55,911 nt of DNA from an uncultured Alphaproteobacteria bacterium. Lineage in GTDB: Bacteria > Pseudomonadota > Alphaproteobacteria > Caulobacterales > Hyphomonadaceae. The DNA is taken from positions 1 to 55,911 of the forward strand of contig CAIKWZ010000055.1 of the NCBI GenBank assembly GCA_903831255.1, given 5' to 3'. This document shows positions 7,900-16,972 of this stretch, piece by piece. How positions within the stretch are numbered: the stretch's first letter is position 1; each line of letters starts with the position of its first letter. The position numbers and the translations under genes were made by a program. Under the pieces are notes generated by a model. That model did not search any database and was not told the origin of the DNA. It saw only the letters and a list, made by a program, of their open reading frames with translations.

Positions 7900-9051
7900 T
7901 CAGGCCGCGCCGGCGAAACGGCGACGGGCCCGGGCCGGATCAAGGGCGTCCAGCTTGTCGAGCAGGTAATCGAGGTCCGCTCTCGGGATAGCCTGGAACT
8001 GGGTGAGCACGCGCTCGATCATCCGCTGACGGAAGCGCTCGCGGTCGCCCGGCAGACCGTTCATGTCGGTGTTGTGATAGACATCGACCGCCATGCGGAA
8101 GGCGAGGAACATGCCGGACGGAAGCCCCGCACGCTCAAAGACCGTCTTGAGACCGAGCGCCCCTGCGTCATGGATCATGATCCATGCCTTGGAGCGCGGA
8201 ACCCCGGCCAGCTCCGCCATGGCATATTCAACGAATGTCATGTGCCCCAGACACAGGGCGCGCATGATCAGCGAAGGCGTGAGGCGGCCATTGAGATTGA
8301 GCTGCTGGGCGAACCGCTCAGGGTCAGTCGACAGCCCGGCCTGCTCGACGAGATCGAGCGTGGCGCGCTCACGCGTTCCGGTGGCGATCTCGATCGCCAG
8401 CTGCGGAGGCAGTTCATGGCGGTTCACCAGCCTGTCGAAGAGATCTCCTGTCACCAGGGTCACCAGCTTTTCCGCAACATGGGTCGGAAGCGCGCGACGC
8501 GACACCAGCGCCTCCTTGACCCCCTCATCGTCAGAGAAGCGGCGGAAAAGCGTGTCAAAGGCTGTGTCGGAGAAAGATGCGCCTTCGTTCAGCGCCGCCG
8601 CCTCGACCGCCTGCCTGTGGGCCTTGAGACAGATGACGCCGGTCAGCTCCTCGGAGAGGACGGGACGGCGCGCAATCGCGGTCTGGCGATCCGCAGAGCC
8701 TTCCTCGAGCAGCTCCACGAGGTCCTGGTCGCTGAGAGAGGGCGAGTTGGACAGGATCGGGATGGCGACCATGTCGACATCGCGCGCCAGCCGCAGTGCA
8801 AGCTCTCGCGGAAGATAGGGAGAATGACGAAGCGTCTGGGCCAGCGCGCCCCGCACGAGCTCGGCGGCGTCCGCCGCCATCATCTCGAGAATCGCCTGCG
8901 CCTTGTCGCGGTCCTGGGGAGAGAGATCGGCGGCGCCGATGCGACGACAGATCTTGCTCGCCGCCTGAGCGCGCTCTTCCGGCGTCTCACCGCGAACAAG
9001 TCGCCGGATGTCATCCTGCGTGAGAGCCGCACGCATCGTCGCAATGGTCAT
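7900..9051 (-). CDS. DUF2336 domain protein
   Basis: A roughly 383-residue, largely helical protein that I recognise as DUF2336, a family essentially restricted to alphaproteobacteria. It has HEAT-like repeated helices: segments such as ALAQTLRHSPYLPRELALRLARDVDMVAIPILSNSPSLSDQDLVELL recur with shifts along the chain. No signal peptide or catalytic motif is visible. ATG 9051 fits the family start better than ATG 9102, which has an AT-rich upstream without a ribosome site. It converges with the degenerate EAL gene 12 bases away. Function is not established. Confidence 0.75.
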   Translation of the reverse strand: MTIATMRAALTQDDIRRLVRGETPEERAQAASKICRRIGAADLSPQDRDKAQAILEMMAADAAELVRGALAQTLRHSPYLPRELALRLARDVDMVAIPILSNSPSLSDQDLVELLEEGSADRQTAIARRPVLSEELTGVICLKAHRQAVEAAALNEGASFSDTAFDTLFRRFSDDEGVKEALVSRRALPTHVAEKLVTLVTGDLFDRLVNRHELPPQLAIEIATGTRERATLDLVEQAGLSTDPERFAQQLNLNGRLTPSLIMRALCLGHMTFVEYAMAELAGVPRSKAWIMIHDAGALGLKTVFERAGLPSGMFLAFRMAVDVYHNTDMNGLPGDRERFRQRMIERVLTQFQAIPRADLDYLLDKLDALDPARARRRFAGAA

Positions 9052-9166
9052 CGTCAGCCGCCAGATTCGAGCCCCGGGTGAAGTCCCATCCTTGCCGGTC
9101 ATCGTTAATAAGTATTTACATTAATTCGTTCGGACCGCCCCGCCCGGCGGGGCCCGGAGGTGAGAG

Positions 9167-10375
9167 ATGCTTCTGAACGGCGTGAAGGTGATTGAGCACG
9201 CGACCTATTTCGCCGGTCCGGGGGCGGGAGGCATCCTCGCCGACTGGGGCGCGGAAGTGATCAAGATCGAACCGCCCGGGGGAGATCCTGTGCGCGGAAA
9301 CTTCGACACGCGGGGCTCCGGGAGAGAGCGCCTGTCGGACAATCCGGCCTTCGATGCGGACAATCGCGGCAAGCGCTCGATCGTGATCGATGCGCGTCAG
9401 GAGGCCGGACGCGAGGCGATCCGGCGACTGGCCGACGGCGCCGACGTTTTTCTGACAAATGTGCGCCCGGGCGGCATCGAGCGGTCCGGCCTCAGCTACG
9501 AGATCCTGTCGGCCCGTAATCCCCGTCTCGTTTATTGCGCCGTCACCGGCTACGGGCTCGAAGGCCCGGATGCAAACCGCCCGGGCTTCGATATCGCCTC
9601 CTTCTGGTCGCGCGCCGGGATCGCCCGACTGACCGCGCCGCGCGGCGCCGAGCTCTTTCCGATCCGGACCGCCGCCGGCGATCACACCACCTCGATCGCA
9701 GCCGTCGCCGCCATCAATGCGGCGCTGATCGAAGCGCTGAAGACAGGCCGGGGCCGCCTGGTCGACGTCTCTCTTCTGCGCACCGGCCTCTATACGATCT
9801 CGACCGACCTCGCCATTCACCTCTTCTTCGGCCGCATCGCCTCCACGCGGGCGCGGAAGGAGGCCTATAACCCGCTCTCCAATTTCTTTCGCACCCGGGA
9901 CGATTGCTGGATCTGCCTGGTTGCGCGCTCGGGAACGACCGATCTGCCCCGGATCGAGCGGGCTCTGGACCTGCCAGGCCTCTCAAGCGATCCGCGACTG
10001 GCGAGCATGGCCTCGCGGCGGGATGCGGCCCCGGAGATCACCGCCCTCTTTGACGCCGCCTTCGCGCGCTTCACCCGCGAGGAGATTGCCGAGCGCCTCG
10101 ATCGCGAAGAGCTGGCCTGGGCGCCGGCCCAGTCTCTGGCCGAGGTCGCCGAAGACCCTCAGGTGGCGGCGGCCGGCGGAATTGTGGACATGCCCTCAAA
10201 AACGCCCGGCGAGACGTTCCGCTCGCCGGCAGGACCTGCAAGATTCGTGGGCGCGGATGAAGGCCCGCGGGGACCAGCCCCGGCCCTTGGCGAACATACG
10301 CGAGAAATCCTCTCAGCAGCCGGATATTCCTCCGAAGAGATCGAGGGCCTTCTCGCTTCGGGCGCTGCGGCCTGA
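9167..10375 (+). CDS. CoA transferase family III (CaiB/BaiF type)
   Basis: A 402-residue family III CoA-transferase, which moves CoA between carboxylic acids through an aspartyl intermediate. The start MLLNGVKVIEHATYFAGPGAGGILADWGAEVIKIEPPGGDPVR is diagnostic. The likely catalytic Asp is in GPDANRPGFD at about residue 145. A strong GGAGGTGAGAG ribosome site lies just before ATG 9167. It stands alone, divergent from DUF2336 and convergent with the transglycosylase gene, so the acid substrate cannot be inferred from neighbours. An acyl-CoA dehydrogenase 1.3 kb away suggests acyl-CoA metabolism locally. Confidence 0.9.
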   Translation: MLLNGVKVIEHATYFAGPGAGGILADWGAEVIKIEPPGGDPVRGNFDTRGSGRERLSDNPAFDADNRGKRSIVIDARQEAGREAIRRLADGADVFLTNVRPGGIERSGLSYEILSARNPRLVYCAVTGYGLEGPDANRPGFDIASFWSRAGIARLTAPRGAELFPIRTAAGDHTTSIAAVAAINAALIEALKTGRGRLVDVSLLRTGLYTISTDLAIHLFFGRIASTRARKEAYNPLSNFFRTRDDCWICLVARSGTTDLPRIERALDLPGLSSDPRLASMASRRDAAPEITALFDAAFARFTREEIAERLDREELAWAPAQSLAEVAEDPQVAAAGGIVDMPSKTPGETFRSPAGPARFVGADEGPRGPAPALGEHTREILSAAGYSSEEIEGLLASGAAA

Positions 10376-10385
10376 CCGAAAGCCC

Positions 10386-11258
10386 TCAGGCCTCGTCGGA
10401 TGTCGGATCGGACTGCAGCTCGAAGAGCGCCGTCATCAACGAGGAGGCGAGCTGAGCCGACCCCATGCGCGCCGCCCATCGACCGGCCATCTCGAGGGAA
10501 GGCTCCTCCGCAGCCGCCGGACGCGGCGAGAAGCTTTCGAGGGACGCGGTAAGGATCTCTGGCCGGACGGGCGTTGAAGCCGGCGCGAGAGGTGCCGGAG
10601 CGATACGCCCGCCGTCGGCGGATGCGATCTCAACCCCGGTAAGGCGCTTGTAGAGCTGACCGGCCGTCAGCTGAACGCCGTCCTTCGAACGAAACACGTT
10701 GGCGTTCGCCAGCGCCGCCTTGGGGAACGCCTCCGAAGCCGCGCCCGGATCGCCGCGACGGGCCGCTTCGATGAGTTTGGCGGCCTCGGAGGGCCCCATG
10801 AAATGGGCCGCATAGAGCTCCTGCGAGGTCGGCGCGCGTCCGATCTTCTTGCCAAGGATGCGCGAATTCTCCCGAGCCAGCTCACCGGCCATGCGCGCGG
10901 AGAGGTCCGGATCGTGACGAAGCTCGAGAATGGCCTCGCGGCTCATGCCGGGACCGACCTCGGCGCGCCCGCCATCGGAAACGGAGACCGCCTTCGCGGC
11001 TCCCTCGACGCCGTGCTGGGCCCCATAGCGGTCGATCATCCGTAGCCAGGTCTCATTGGTGAACTGGAACAGACCGGCGGCTGAAGAGGTCGGCGCCCTG
11101 GCGGTCGGATCAAAATTGCTTTCCCGGCGGGCCGTTTTCACCAGGAAATCAAAATCCGTTCCGGTCGCCGCAGCCGCCTGGCGCAGAGCCGTCATCACGC
11201 CGGCCCGGGCGGACTGGGCGGACGCGATTGGCGCGGCAGGGGATGAGGAATCAGTCAC
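10386..11258 (-). CDS. Lytic transglycosylase (SLT) domain protein
   Basis: A 290-residue protein with an SLT-type lysozyme-like core that cleaves peptidoglycan glycan strands. The catalytic Glu is residue 46 in TARRESNFDPTARAPTSSAAGLFQFT, and the later LYAAHFMGPSEAAKLI completes the fold. The C-terminal 100 residues are Ala/Pro-rich and low in complexity. No clear signal peptide is seen at the N-terminus, which begins with MTDSSSPAAPIASAQ, as in flagellar or phage-derived transglycosylases. The start is a GTG at 11258 with AGGA upstream. Confidence 0.8.
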   Translation of the reverse strand: MTDSSSPAAPIASAQSARAGVMTALRQAAAATGTDFDFLVKTARRESNFDPTARAPTSSAAGLFQFTNETWLRMIDRYGAQHGVEGAAKAVSVSDGGRAEVGPGMSREAILELRHDPDLSARMAGELARENSRILGKKIGRAPTSQELYAAHFMGPSEAAKLIEAARRGDPGAASEAFPKAALANANVFRSKDGVQLTAGQLYKRLTGVEIASADGGRIAPAPLAPASTPVRPEILTASLESFSPRPAAAEEPSLEMAGRWAARMGSAQLASSLMTALFELQSDPTSDEA

Positions 11259-11404
11259 AAGCCGGATCCTGTCTCATGCCCCACCCTCGGGCGGAGAGAG
11301 TTATTGAAAGGTTAACAAACCCGCATCCGCGCCATGAAGACGCCCTGCCTTCCGCCGCGAATCCGGCGATAAGAGCGCTCCTCCCGCCGTCTCATGAGGC
11401 TTCC

Positions 11405-11692
11405 ATGACCGCTCCCGTCGGCTCCAAGGCCAACCCCTCCCGCTTTGATGTCTATCCGGACCTCGCTGAGGACGAACCCTATTTCGTGATCCGGGCTCAC
11501 GACCCCCTGTCGAGCGCACTGGTCGAGCTGCACGCCTATATCGGCGCCGGACAGGCCGGCGCCGCTCACAACAAGCTTGCGGAAATCATGTCCCTGACGA
11601 CTCAGAAGGCGCCGCGGCCCTCTGACTCGCCCAAATATCGCGAGACCTTCGCGATCTCGGCGGCGATGGAGAAGTGGCGCAACGACCAGTAG
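11405..11692 (+). CDS. Small conserved-looking hypothetical protein
   Basis: A 95-residue soluble protein starting at ATG 11405. The N-terminal extension back to 11228 is rejected because it runs through the opposing gene. The composition (PDLAEDEPYFVIRAHDPLSSALVELHAYIGAGQAGAAHNKLAEIM) suggests one or two amphipathic helices, without a recognisable domain. It ends with ISAAMEKWRNDQ. It lies between the transglycosylase and acyl-CoA dehydrogenase genes, both on the other strand. No function can be given; the GC-rich third positions support a real gene. Confidence 0.6.
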   Translation: MTAPVGSKANPSRFDVYPDLAEDEPYFVIRAHDPLSSALVELHAYIGAGQAGAAHNKLAEIMSLTTQKAPRPSDSPKYRETFAISAAMEKWRNDQ

Positions 11693-11713
11693 GTCGATGC
11701 GCCTGTCGCCCTC

Positions 11714-12886
11714 TCAGTAGCTCTTGGGCAGTCCGAGCACGCGCTCTGAGATGAAGTTGAGGATCATCTCACGGGAGACCGGAGCGATGCGCGCGATCAT
11801 CGCTTCGCGCATGTAGCGCTCCACATCGTACTCCCGCGCGTATCCCATGCCGCCATGCGCGAGCACCGACGCCTCGCAGGCGTTGAACCCCGCCTCGGCG
11901 CCGAGATACTTGGCGGCATTGGCTTCCGCCCCGCATTCAAGATTGAGGTCGTAGAGACGCGCAGCCTTGTAGGCGAGCAGTTCCGCCGCCGACAATTCCG
12001 CCCAGCAGCGGGCGAGAGGGTGCGCCACGCCCTGGTTCTGACCGATCGGACGCCCGAACACGACCCGCTCGCGCGCATAGGTGGTGGCGCGCTCAAGAGC
12101 GCAGAACCCAAGGCCGATCGCCTCGACCGCAAACAGCACGCGCTCAGGGTTCAGCCCCTGCATCAGATACTTGAACCCGTGGCCCTCCTCGCCGATCAGA
12201 TCCTCCTTCGGGATTTCGACGCCGTCGAAGTAGAGCATGTTGCACTCGATCGCCTTGCGTCCCATTTTCGGGATCGGCTTGGCCTCGATCCGCGTGCGGT
12301 CCATGTCGGTGTAGAACAGGGACAGGCCCAGATAGGGCTTGGAGGCTTTTTCCTTCGGCGTCGTGCGCGCGATGATGAGGATCTTGTCGGCGCGCTGGGC
12401 GCCGGTAGTCCAGATCTTTCGGCCGTTGATCACATACCCCTTCGGCGTGCGCTCCGCCTTCGTCTCCAGGCTGGAGGTGTCCAGTCCCGAATTGGGCTCG
12501 GTGACCGCAAAGCACATCTTCTGCTCGCCCGAGATGATCTTCGGCAGGTGGGTCATGCGCTGTTCGGGCGTCCCGAACTTCTCGATCGGCTTGGCGCCGA
12601 AGATGTTGAGGTGGATGGAGGAGGCGCCGGAGAAACCTGCCCCCGAGCGCGCCACCGTCTGCATCATGATCGAGGCCTCCATGAGGCCCATGCCTGAGCC
12701 TCCCACCTCTTCGGGCATGGCGATGCCGAGCCATCCGCCGTCCGCCATCGCCTTGGTGAACTCTTCCGGCCAGATTCCGGTCTCGTCCGTACGACGCCAG
12801 TACTCGGCGTCAAACTGGGCGCAGACCTTTGCGACCGCATCGCGGATCGCCTGCTGATCTTCATTCAGGGCGTCGATCTGGTGCAT
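11714..12886 (-). CDS. Acyl-CoA dehydrogenase
   Basis: A 390-residue FAD-dependent acyl-CoA dehydrogenase: an alpha-helical N-domain, the middle beta domain with CFAVTEPNSGLDTSSLETKAERTPKGYVINGRKIWTTGAQ, and the C-domain ending in AHGGMGYAREYDVERYMREAMIARIAPVSREMIL. All family landmarks are present and the length is normal. The enzyme introduces the alpha-beta double bond in acyl-CoAs and passes electrons to ETF. Substrate chain length cannot be read. It sits 40 bases before (downstream of) the flavin oxidoreductase gene on the same strand, so they may be co-transcribed. Confidence 0.92.
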   Translation of the reverse strand: MHQIDALNEDQQAIRDAVAKVCAQFDAEYWRRTDETGIWPEEFTKAMADGGWLGIAMPEEVGGSGMGLMEASIMMQTVARSGAGFSGASSIHLNIFGAKPIEKFGTPEQRMTHLPKIISGEQKMCFAVTEPNSGLDTSSLETKAERTPKGYVINGRKIWTTGAQRADKILIIARTTPKEKASKPYLGLSLFYTDMDRTRIEAKPIPKMGRKAIECNMLYFDGVEIPKEDLIGEEGHGFKYLMQGLNPERVLFAVEAIGLGFCALERATTYARERVVFGRPIGQNQGVAHPLARCWAELSAAELLAYKAARLYDLNLECGAEANAAKYLGAEAGFNACEASVLAHGGMGYAREYDVERYMREAMIARIAPVSREMILNFISERVLGLPKSY

Positions 12887-12926
12887 GGAGCTCTCCCGGG
12901 TCTGTGCTGAAAACCTTGATAGCCTC

Positions 12927-14111
12927 TCACGTCTCGGACTGCGAGTGCGACGCCATATCGCGGAGCCGGGCTCGTCGCGGCGAAAAGGCGGCCGGAATCT
13001 CCTCGCACCGCCCCTCCAGCATCAGCCGCGCCATCATCTCCCCGGTCGCCGGCGCAAGCAGCACCCCGTTCCGGTAATGCCCGAGCGCCGCATAAACCCC
13101 CGGCAGGGCCAGAGGCCCGATCACCGGGGCCCCATCCGGCGTTCCGGGACGTATCCCGGTCCAGCTCATGACCTCGGGCGTCCCTTTAAGCACGGGCAGC
13201 ACCCGCATCACCCGGGAGGCGAGCGCCTCGACGGCCTCCGGGCGGACGGACGGATCGGTTTCGCCCGGTTCGCTCGTCGACCCCACAAGGGTCCAGCGTC
13301 CCTTGGGGGCCGCATAGCCGGACCCGAAACGCACCACGCGCCGCGGAGCCGCAGGACCCGGCGCAAGGGCGAGCATATGCCCCTTCACCGGATGGAGACG
13401 CGGCGCATCAATATCAAGCATCCCCCCATCAGGACGCTCGAAGCGAACGCCCTGCAGAGAAAAGCCTGTGGCCAGAAGCACCTGATCCGCCGGGGCGCCG
13501 TCCGGAAGGAGGAACTCAGAGGCGCAGACAATGCGATCGACCCTCTGACCGAACACGAGACGAACGCCCTGCGCGCGCGCCGCCTGGGTCATCCGCCAGA
13601 CCAGACGGCCCGCGTCCGTCTGATAATCGCCCGGCAGATGGACCGCCGCGAGAAGATCGGGCGCGGCGAGCGGCTCAAACTCGAGCGTCTCTGCGCGGGT
13701 CAGTCGGCGGATGGGCACACCCCGCCGCTCGCAGGCGAAAACGAGATTCTCAAGCCCTTCCGCCTCCGCGGGCGTGGCCGCGCAGGCAATCGTTCCGGCG
13801 AGATCAAGCTCGCTCGCCCCCCCGCTCAGACGCTCAATGTCCGAAGCGAAGCCGGGCCACAGTCCGGCGGAGTGAAGAGCAAAGGACAGGAAGGCATCGC
13901 CGGCCTCGCCCCGCGCGGCCTCATAAGCAGGGGCGATCATCCCGCCCGCCCGTCCGCTGGCGCCCTCTCCGGAGGACGGGTGGCGGTCATAGACGCTCAC
14001 CACGGCGCCCTGCCGCCGCAGCGAAAGCGCACAGGCCAGCCCGATCACCCCGGCGCCGATGACGGCGATGCGAGGGCCGCTCCCGTGAGAGACAGAACCT
14101 GAAGAGATCAT
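12927..14111 (-). CDS. FAD-dependent amino-acid oxidase, glycine-oxidase (ThiO) like
   Basis: A 394-residue DAO-family flavoprotein. The dinucleotide-binding motif is at about residues 15-27 (IAVIGAGVIGLACALSLRR), GRAGGMIAPAYE follows, and the C-terminal WTGIRPGTPDGAPVIGPLALPGVYAALGHYRNGVLLAPATGEMMA is characteristic of ThiO and related deaminating oxidases. ThiO oxidises glycine to iminoglycine for thiamine thiazole synthesis, but no thiG, thiS or thiE is next to it and no TPP riboswitch was seen, so I leave the gene unnamed. ATG at 14109-14111. Confidence 0.8.
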   Translation of the reverse strand: MISSGSVSHGSGPRIAVIGAGVIGLACALSLRRQGAVVSVYDRHPSSGEGASGRAGGMIAPAYEAARGEAGDAFLSFALHSAGLWPGFASDIERLSGGASELDLAGTIACAATPAEAEGLENLVFACERRGVPIRRLTRAETLEFEPLAAPDLLAAVHLPGDYQTDAGRLVWRMTQAARAQGVRLVFGQRVDRIVCASEFLLPDGAPADQVLLATGFSLQGVRFERPDGGMLDIDAPRLHPVKGHMLALAPGPAAPRRVVRFGSGYAAPKGRWTLVGSTSEPGETDPSVRPEAVEALASRVMRVLPVLKGTPEVMSWTGIRPGTPDGAPVIGPLALPGVYAALGHYRNGVLLAPATGEMMARLMLEGRCEEIPAAFSPRRARLRDMASHSQSET

Positions 14112-14183
14112 GATCGCTGTATACGCGGGCCGCGGCGAGAGGCCACCCCCGCTGCGGGGAGACCCGGCGGCGTCGCGCGCCCG

Positions 14184-14471
14184 TCAGGATAAGCCGACGA
14201 ATGCCTCATCGCCCGCCTCAGAGACGGAGCTTCGCCGCGCGCGCCTCCAGAACATCAGAAAGCGGGCGGCATGTTCACGGTCCTGGAACACCAGCCGACG
14301 AAGGACCTCCTCTCCGGTCCGTTCGGTCAGCATCATGATATCCGGAGCGTCCCCATCATCGCCGATAAGGCCTGCATCCCGGCTCCAGCGAGCAAAGGCG
14401 TCGACCGCCTGAAACAGGAGATTCGGATCTCCCGGATCGCCGCCCCCGATCCGAACAACGACTTCAGTCAT
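14184..14471 (-). CDS. Small hypothetical protein
   Basis: A 95-residue soluble protein read from ATG 14471, which has GGAGG six bases upstream; the GTG 27 bases earlier is not needed. MTEVVVRIGGGDPGDPNLLFQAVDAFARWSRDAG begins with a beta strand and a helix, and the rest is Arg-rich (RRLVFQDREHAARFLMFWRRARRSS). No domain is recognised. It lies upstream of the flavoprotein gene on the same strand with a 72-base gap, so it may be first in that transcript. It is supported mainly by the good ribosome site and amino-acid composition. Confidence 0.5.
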   Translation of the reverse strand: MTEVVVRIGGGDPGDPNLLFQAVDAFARWSRDAGLIGDDGDAPDIMMLTERTGEEVLRRLVFQDREHAARFLMFWRRARRSSVSEAGDEAFVGLS

Positions 14472-14750
14472 CACGACCTCCACCGATGCTCCGTTCACAA
14501 ACCCGAGAACCGAATTCGCCGACGTGAGCCACTCTGGACGCCGAGCCCGGACGCCTGACGGCGCACGATCAGCGAGCAGTGCCTGACGCTGAACCCCGAT
14601 TTACCATTCGTCAATGATTGCGGTTGTTGCGGCGCACAAAAAACTGTCGACCGTTTCCCAAAGCCCACACCCGAACGGATGAGGCAGCCGCAATGGGACG
14701 ATCCGGAGCGGCGAACGGCCTGAAGCCGATCGCCCCTCCTCCTGAAATGT
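14472..14750. other. Intergenic spacer
   Basis: A 279-base gap between two minus-strand genes. It probably carries the promoter of the small gene ending at 14184 and the end of the GVGD gene transcript. On the minus strand a TTGACG-like element is visible near 14610 but no convincing partner hexamer. No hairpin with a T-run was found and no further gene is supported. Confidence 0.3.
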
Positions 14751-15416
14751 TCAGTCCAGACGGATATCAGCGTCCCCGACCCCGATAGACACATCAAAGG
14801 CTGACGCGCCAGCTCCGCGGGCGCTTCCGGTCGCCCCGACAAAACTGCGGATCCGCATCGCATCGCCTCCGCTGATGGAGGCGTCGCCCACCCCGACAGC
14901 GACATTCACACCGCCAACCTGGGCCTTCCTCGCCTTCACCTCGACATCGCCGACGCCCAGCGCGATCTCCATAGCCCCGCCCGGCGGAGCGATGTCGATA
15001 TCCCCAACGCCGAGGGCGACCGAGAGCCCGAAGGCGGCCGATCTCGGCACGCGGATGGTCCAGTCCGCCTGAAGTTTCTCGTCCTCGAGAGAGAGCTCCA
15101 GCCGGCCGCCGGAACGTTTGATCCCGATATCGACCCCGGAGAGATCCTTGCTGCGGGCGCCCCAGATGGATGCCTTGCTCCTGATCTCGACCTCAACCTC
15201 GATCTGGTCGCCCGCTCCCGGCTGGAGATCGATATCCCCGACCCCGGCCACGATTGCGAGTTCGCTCACCCCTGAGGCCGGAAGCGTGTGGCGGCGGACG
15301 ACATCCGCCCGGGCGGCCCCCGCTGCAGCCGCGGACAGGAGCAGACAGGCCGCCAGACGACGAAAGACGGCGACGGACGGAAAAGATCCTGGGGATAGCG
15401 TCGATTGAATGGGCAC
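14751..15416 (-). CDS. Secreted DUF4097-like protein with five GVGD repeats
   Basis: A 221-residue exported protein. Residues 1-37 are a Sec signal peptide (RLAACLLLSAAAAGAARA). The mature part is almost all short beta strands and contains GVGD five times, at residues 58, 136, 154, 175 and 212, each followed by alternating hydrophobic residues (GVGDIDL, GVGDIDIA, GVGDVEV, GVGDASI, GVGDADI). This is the periodic pattern of DUF4097/adhesin-type right-handed beta-solenoids, where each turn carries one repeat. The start is GTG 15416 with AAGGAG seven bases upstream. It is likely periplasmic or surface-exposed; function unknown. Confidence 0.75.
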   Translation of the reverse strand: MPIQSTLSPGSFPSVAVFRRLAACLLLSAAAAGAARADVVRRHTLPASGVSELAIVAGVGDIDLQPGAGDQIEVEVEIRSKASIWGARSKDLSGVDIGIKRSGGRLELSLEDEKLQADWTIRVPRSAAFGLSVALGVGDIDIAPPGGAMEIALGVGDVEVKARKAQVGGVNVAVGVGDASISGGDAMRIRSFVGATGSARGAGASAFDVSIGVGDADIRLD

Positions 15417-15440
15417 AGCAGTCTCCTTAAAAACTACTGT

Positions 15441-15471
15441 ATTAGATGACTAAGACACCAAATCAAGTCAA
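15441..15471 (-). promoter_or_regulatory. Candidate promoter of the GVGD gene
   Basis: Read on the minus strand, TTGACT (15471-15466) and TCTAAT (15446-15441) are separated by 19 bases, 25 bases before the GTG start. The segment is AT-rich against its surroundings, and TTAG-tcat-CTAA overlaps the second hexamer and could be an operator. Confidence 0.45.
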
Positions 15472-15623
15472 CACAAAAGTGCAGCGGCCGTTCCGCCCTC
15501 AGAAGAGACGGCATCGCCGGACAAGATTTCAGAGACCAGGGTTTGCGCAGCGCCGTCCAGAACAGGGCGACGATGAGACGATAGCGGGACCCGGAGAGAC
15601 AGCGTCCCGGAGAAACCGGATCA

Positions 15624-16847
15624 TCACTCGAACAGACTATCGATCGAGCCCTGATCGATCGCCGCCATGATGGCCTCAGCAAGTCCCTCGCCATCGGGAC
15701 CGACTTCGATCTCAGAGGTCGCCGGACGTGGCGCGCTCACCGCCGGGTCGGTCTTTTCGGCGATCCACAGATCGACGACCAGCGCTCCGCCCTCAAGCGC
15801 TTTCTTGCGGGCCTGCCAGGCGGTAAGCTCCCAGGTGAGCTCCTGGAGGAACATCGCGCCTTCCCGGCCCTCGCGCATGGCGATCGCGGCCTGCTCAAGA
15901 CGAGCCGGGATCTGCAGGAAAGCGCCCTTGACCGTCTCAAGGATCCTGTCGCTCACGACCGCGCGTCGCACCGAGCGGAAGCCCGCATGCCTGAGCATGT
16001 CCTCGATCTCGGACGCCATCACCGCCTGCGGCTCAGCCCAGGCCGAGGCGAAAGCCTCCGCCGGCGTTCGTGCGGTGGTGCGGGAGATGTCGATAATGAC
16101 CCAGCGCCCGGTCTCGGACAAAGCCCTGTAGACACGCGAGATGAGACCCGCCTTATGATCGGAGTAAGCGAAGGCGTCGCAGCTCAGGACAACGCCCATC
16201 CCGCCTTCGGGAAATGCCTTGGGGCGGTCGATGTCGCCCGCCATCGCCTCGGCCTCGGGAACCATGGCCTTGAGGGGATCCAGACAGCCGGGACGCCATT
16301 CTGACGCAAAGATCGGCCGACCAAACCTGTCGCGACACTCAGCGATAAGGGCCGGATCAGCGCCGATGAACCCGACCGCTCCGGTCTTGTCCGGAGCGCC
16401 CTCAATGGCGTCCAGAAGGTAGGAATCGAGGCTCGGAGACCCGGGTCCGTAACGTCCATCCCCCCACATCGCCGCGAGCGCCCGCAGGCGGGCTGCGGGG
16501 ATCTGGGCATCGCTCTTGGGGGCTTCGCCCCCGGCGGCGGCCGAAGCCCCACCCTTGGCCTTCCCCTTCGAAACGGCGGTCTTGGGCGCCTTAGGCGGCT
16601 TAGGCGGTTTGGCCGGTTTGGCCGGCTTGGCCGGTTTGGAAGACGCCTCAGGCGCTGGCGGACTGGAGGCCTCCGATGACGACGCCTCAGCAGGCGCCGC
16701 AGGCGCCTTGCCGGCGTCAGGATCGTCCGGGTCGTTCGAATTCGAAGACGCAGGAACGTAGGCGCGTCCATCCCACCAGGCGCCGAGGCGACCGGTAAGA
16801 TCGCCTGCGGCGATCGGAGGAAGAAGCTTTTTCACCTGCCCGAGCAT
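15624..16847 (-). CDS. Methyltransferase-like protein with Lys/Pro-rich linker
   Basis: A 407-residue cytoplasmic protein. Residues 1-32 form a short N-terminal segment with WWDGRAYVPASS; residues about 33-115 are a disordered Ala/Ser/Pro region with a repeat of KPAKPAKPAKPPKPPKAPK. From about residue 120 comes a Rossmann-like domain: LDSYLLDAIEG, GAVGFIGADPALIAECRDRFG, PEGGMGVVLSCDAFAYSDHKAGLISRVYRALSETGRWVIID, which resembles a class I SAM-dependent methyltransferase; the glycine loop is weak. A C-terminal helical segment follows. The target is unknown. The linker implies a flexible tether. Confidence 0.6.
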   Translation of the reverse strand: MLGQVKKLLPPIAAGDLTGRLGAWWDGRAYVPASSNSNDPDDPDAGKAPAAPAEASSSEASSPPAPEASSKPAKPAKPAKPPKPPKAPKTAVSKGKAKGGASAAAGGEAPKSDAQIPAARLRALAAMWGDGRYGPGSPSLDSYLLDAIEGAPDKTGAVGFIGADPALIAECRDRFGRPIFASEWRPGCLDPLKAMVPEAEAMAGDIDRPKAFPEGGMGVVLSCDAFAYSDHKAGLISRVYRALSETGRWVIIDISRTTARTPAEAFASAWAEPQAVMASEIEDMLRHAGFRSVRRAVVSDRILETVKGAFLQIPARLEQAAIAMREGREGAMFLQELTWELTAWQARKKALEGGALVVDLWIAEKTDPAVSAPRPATSEIEVGPDGEGLAEAIMAAIDQGSIDSLFE

Positions 16848-16972
16848 GACCTGGCGCGCGCGCCCCTGAAGATCAAATCAGATCCGTCTCTAATCAGGCT
16901 TGGTTAAGATACCGTCCCTTTTCAGGGCCCCATCCGCCAAAAAAGTCTCAGCCGAACGCCGCTCCGACGGAT

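Noticed and set aside
12885-14102. A 405-residue plus-strand frame opposite the flavoprotein gene
   Set aside because: It is rich in Arg, Pro and Gly, has no domain, and mirrors a well-recognised minus-strand flavoprotein; it is a GC-rich shadow frame.
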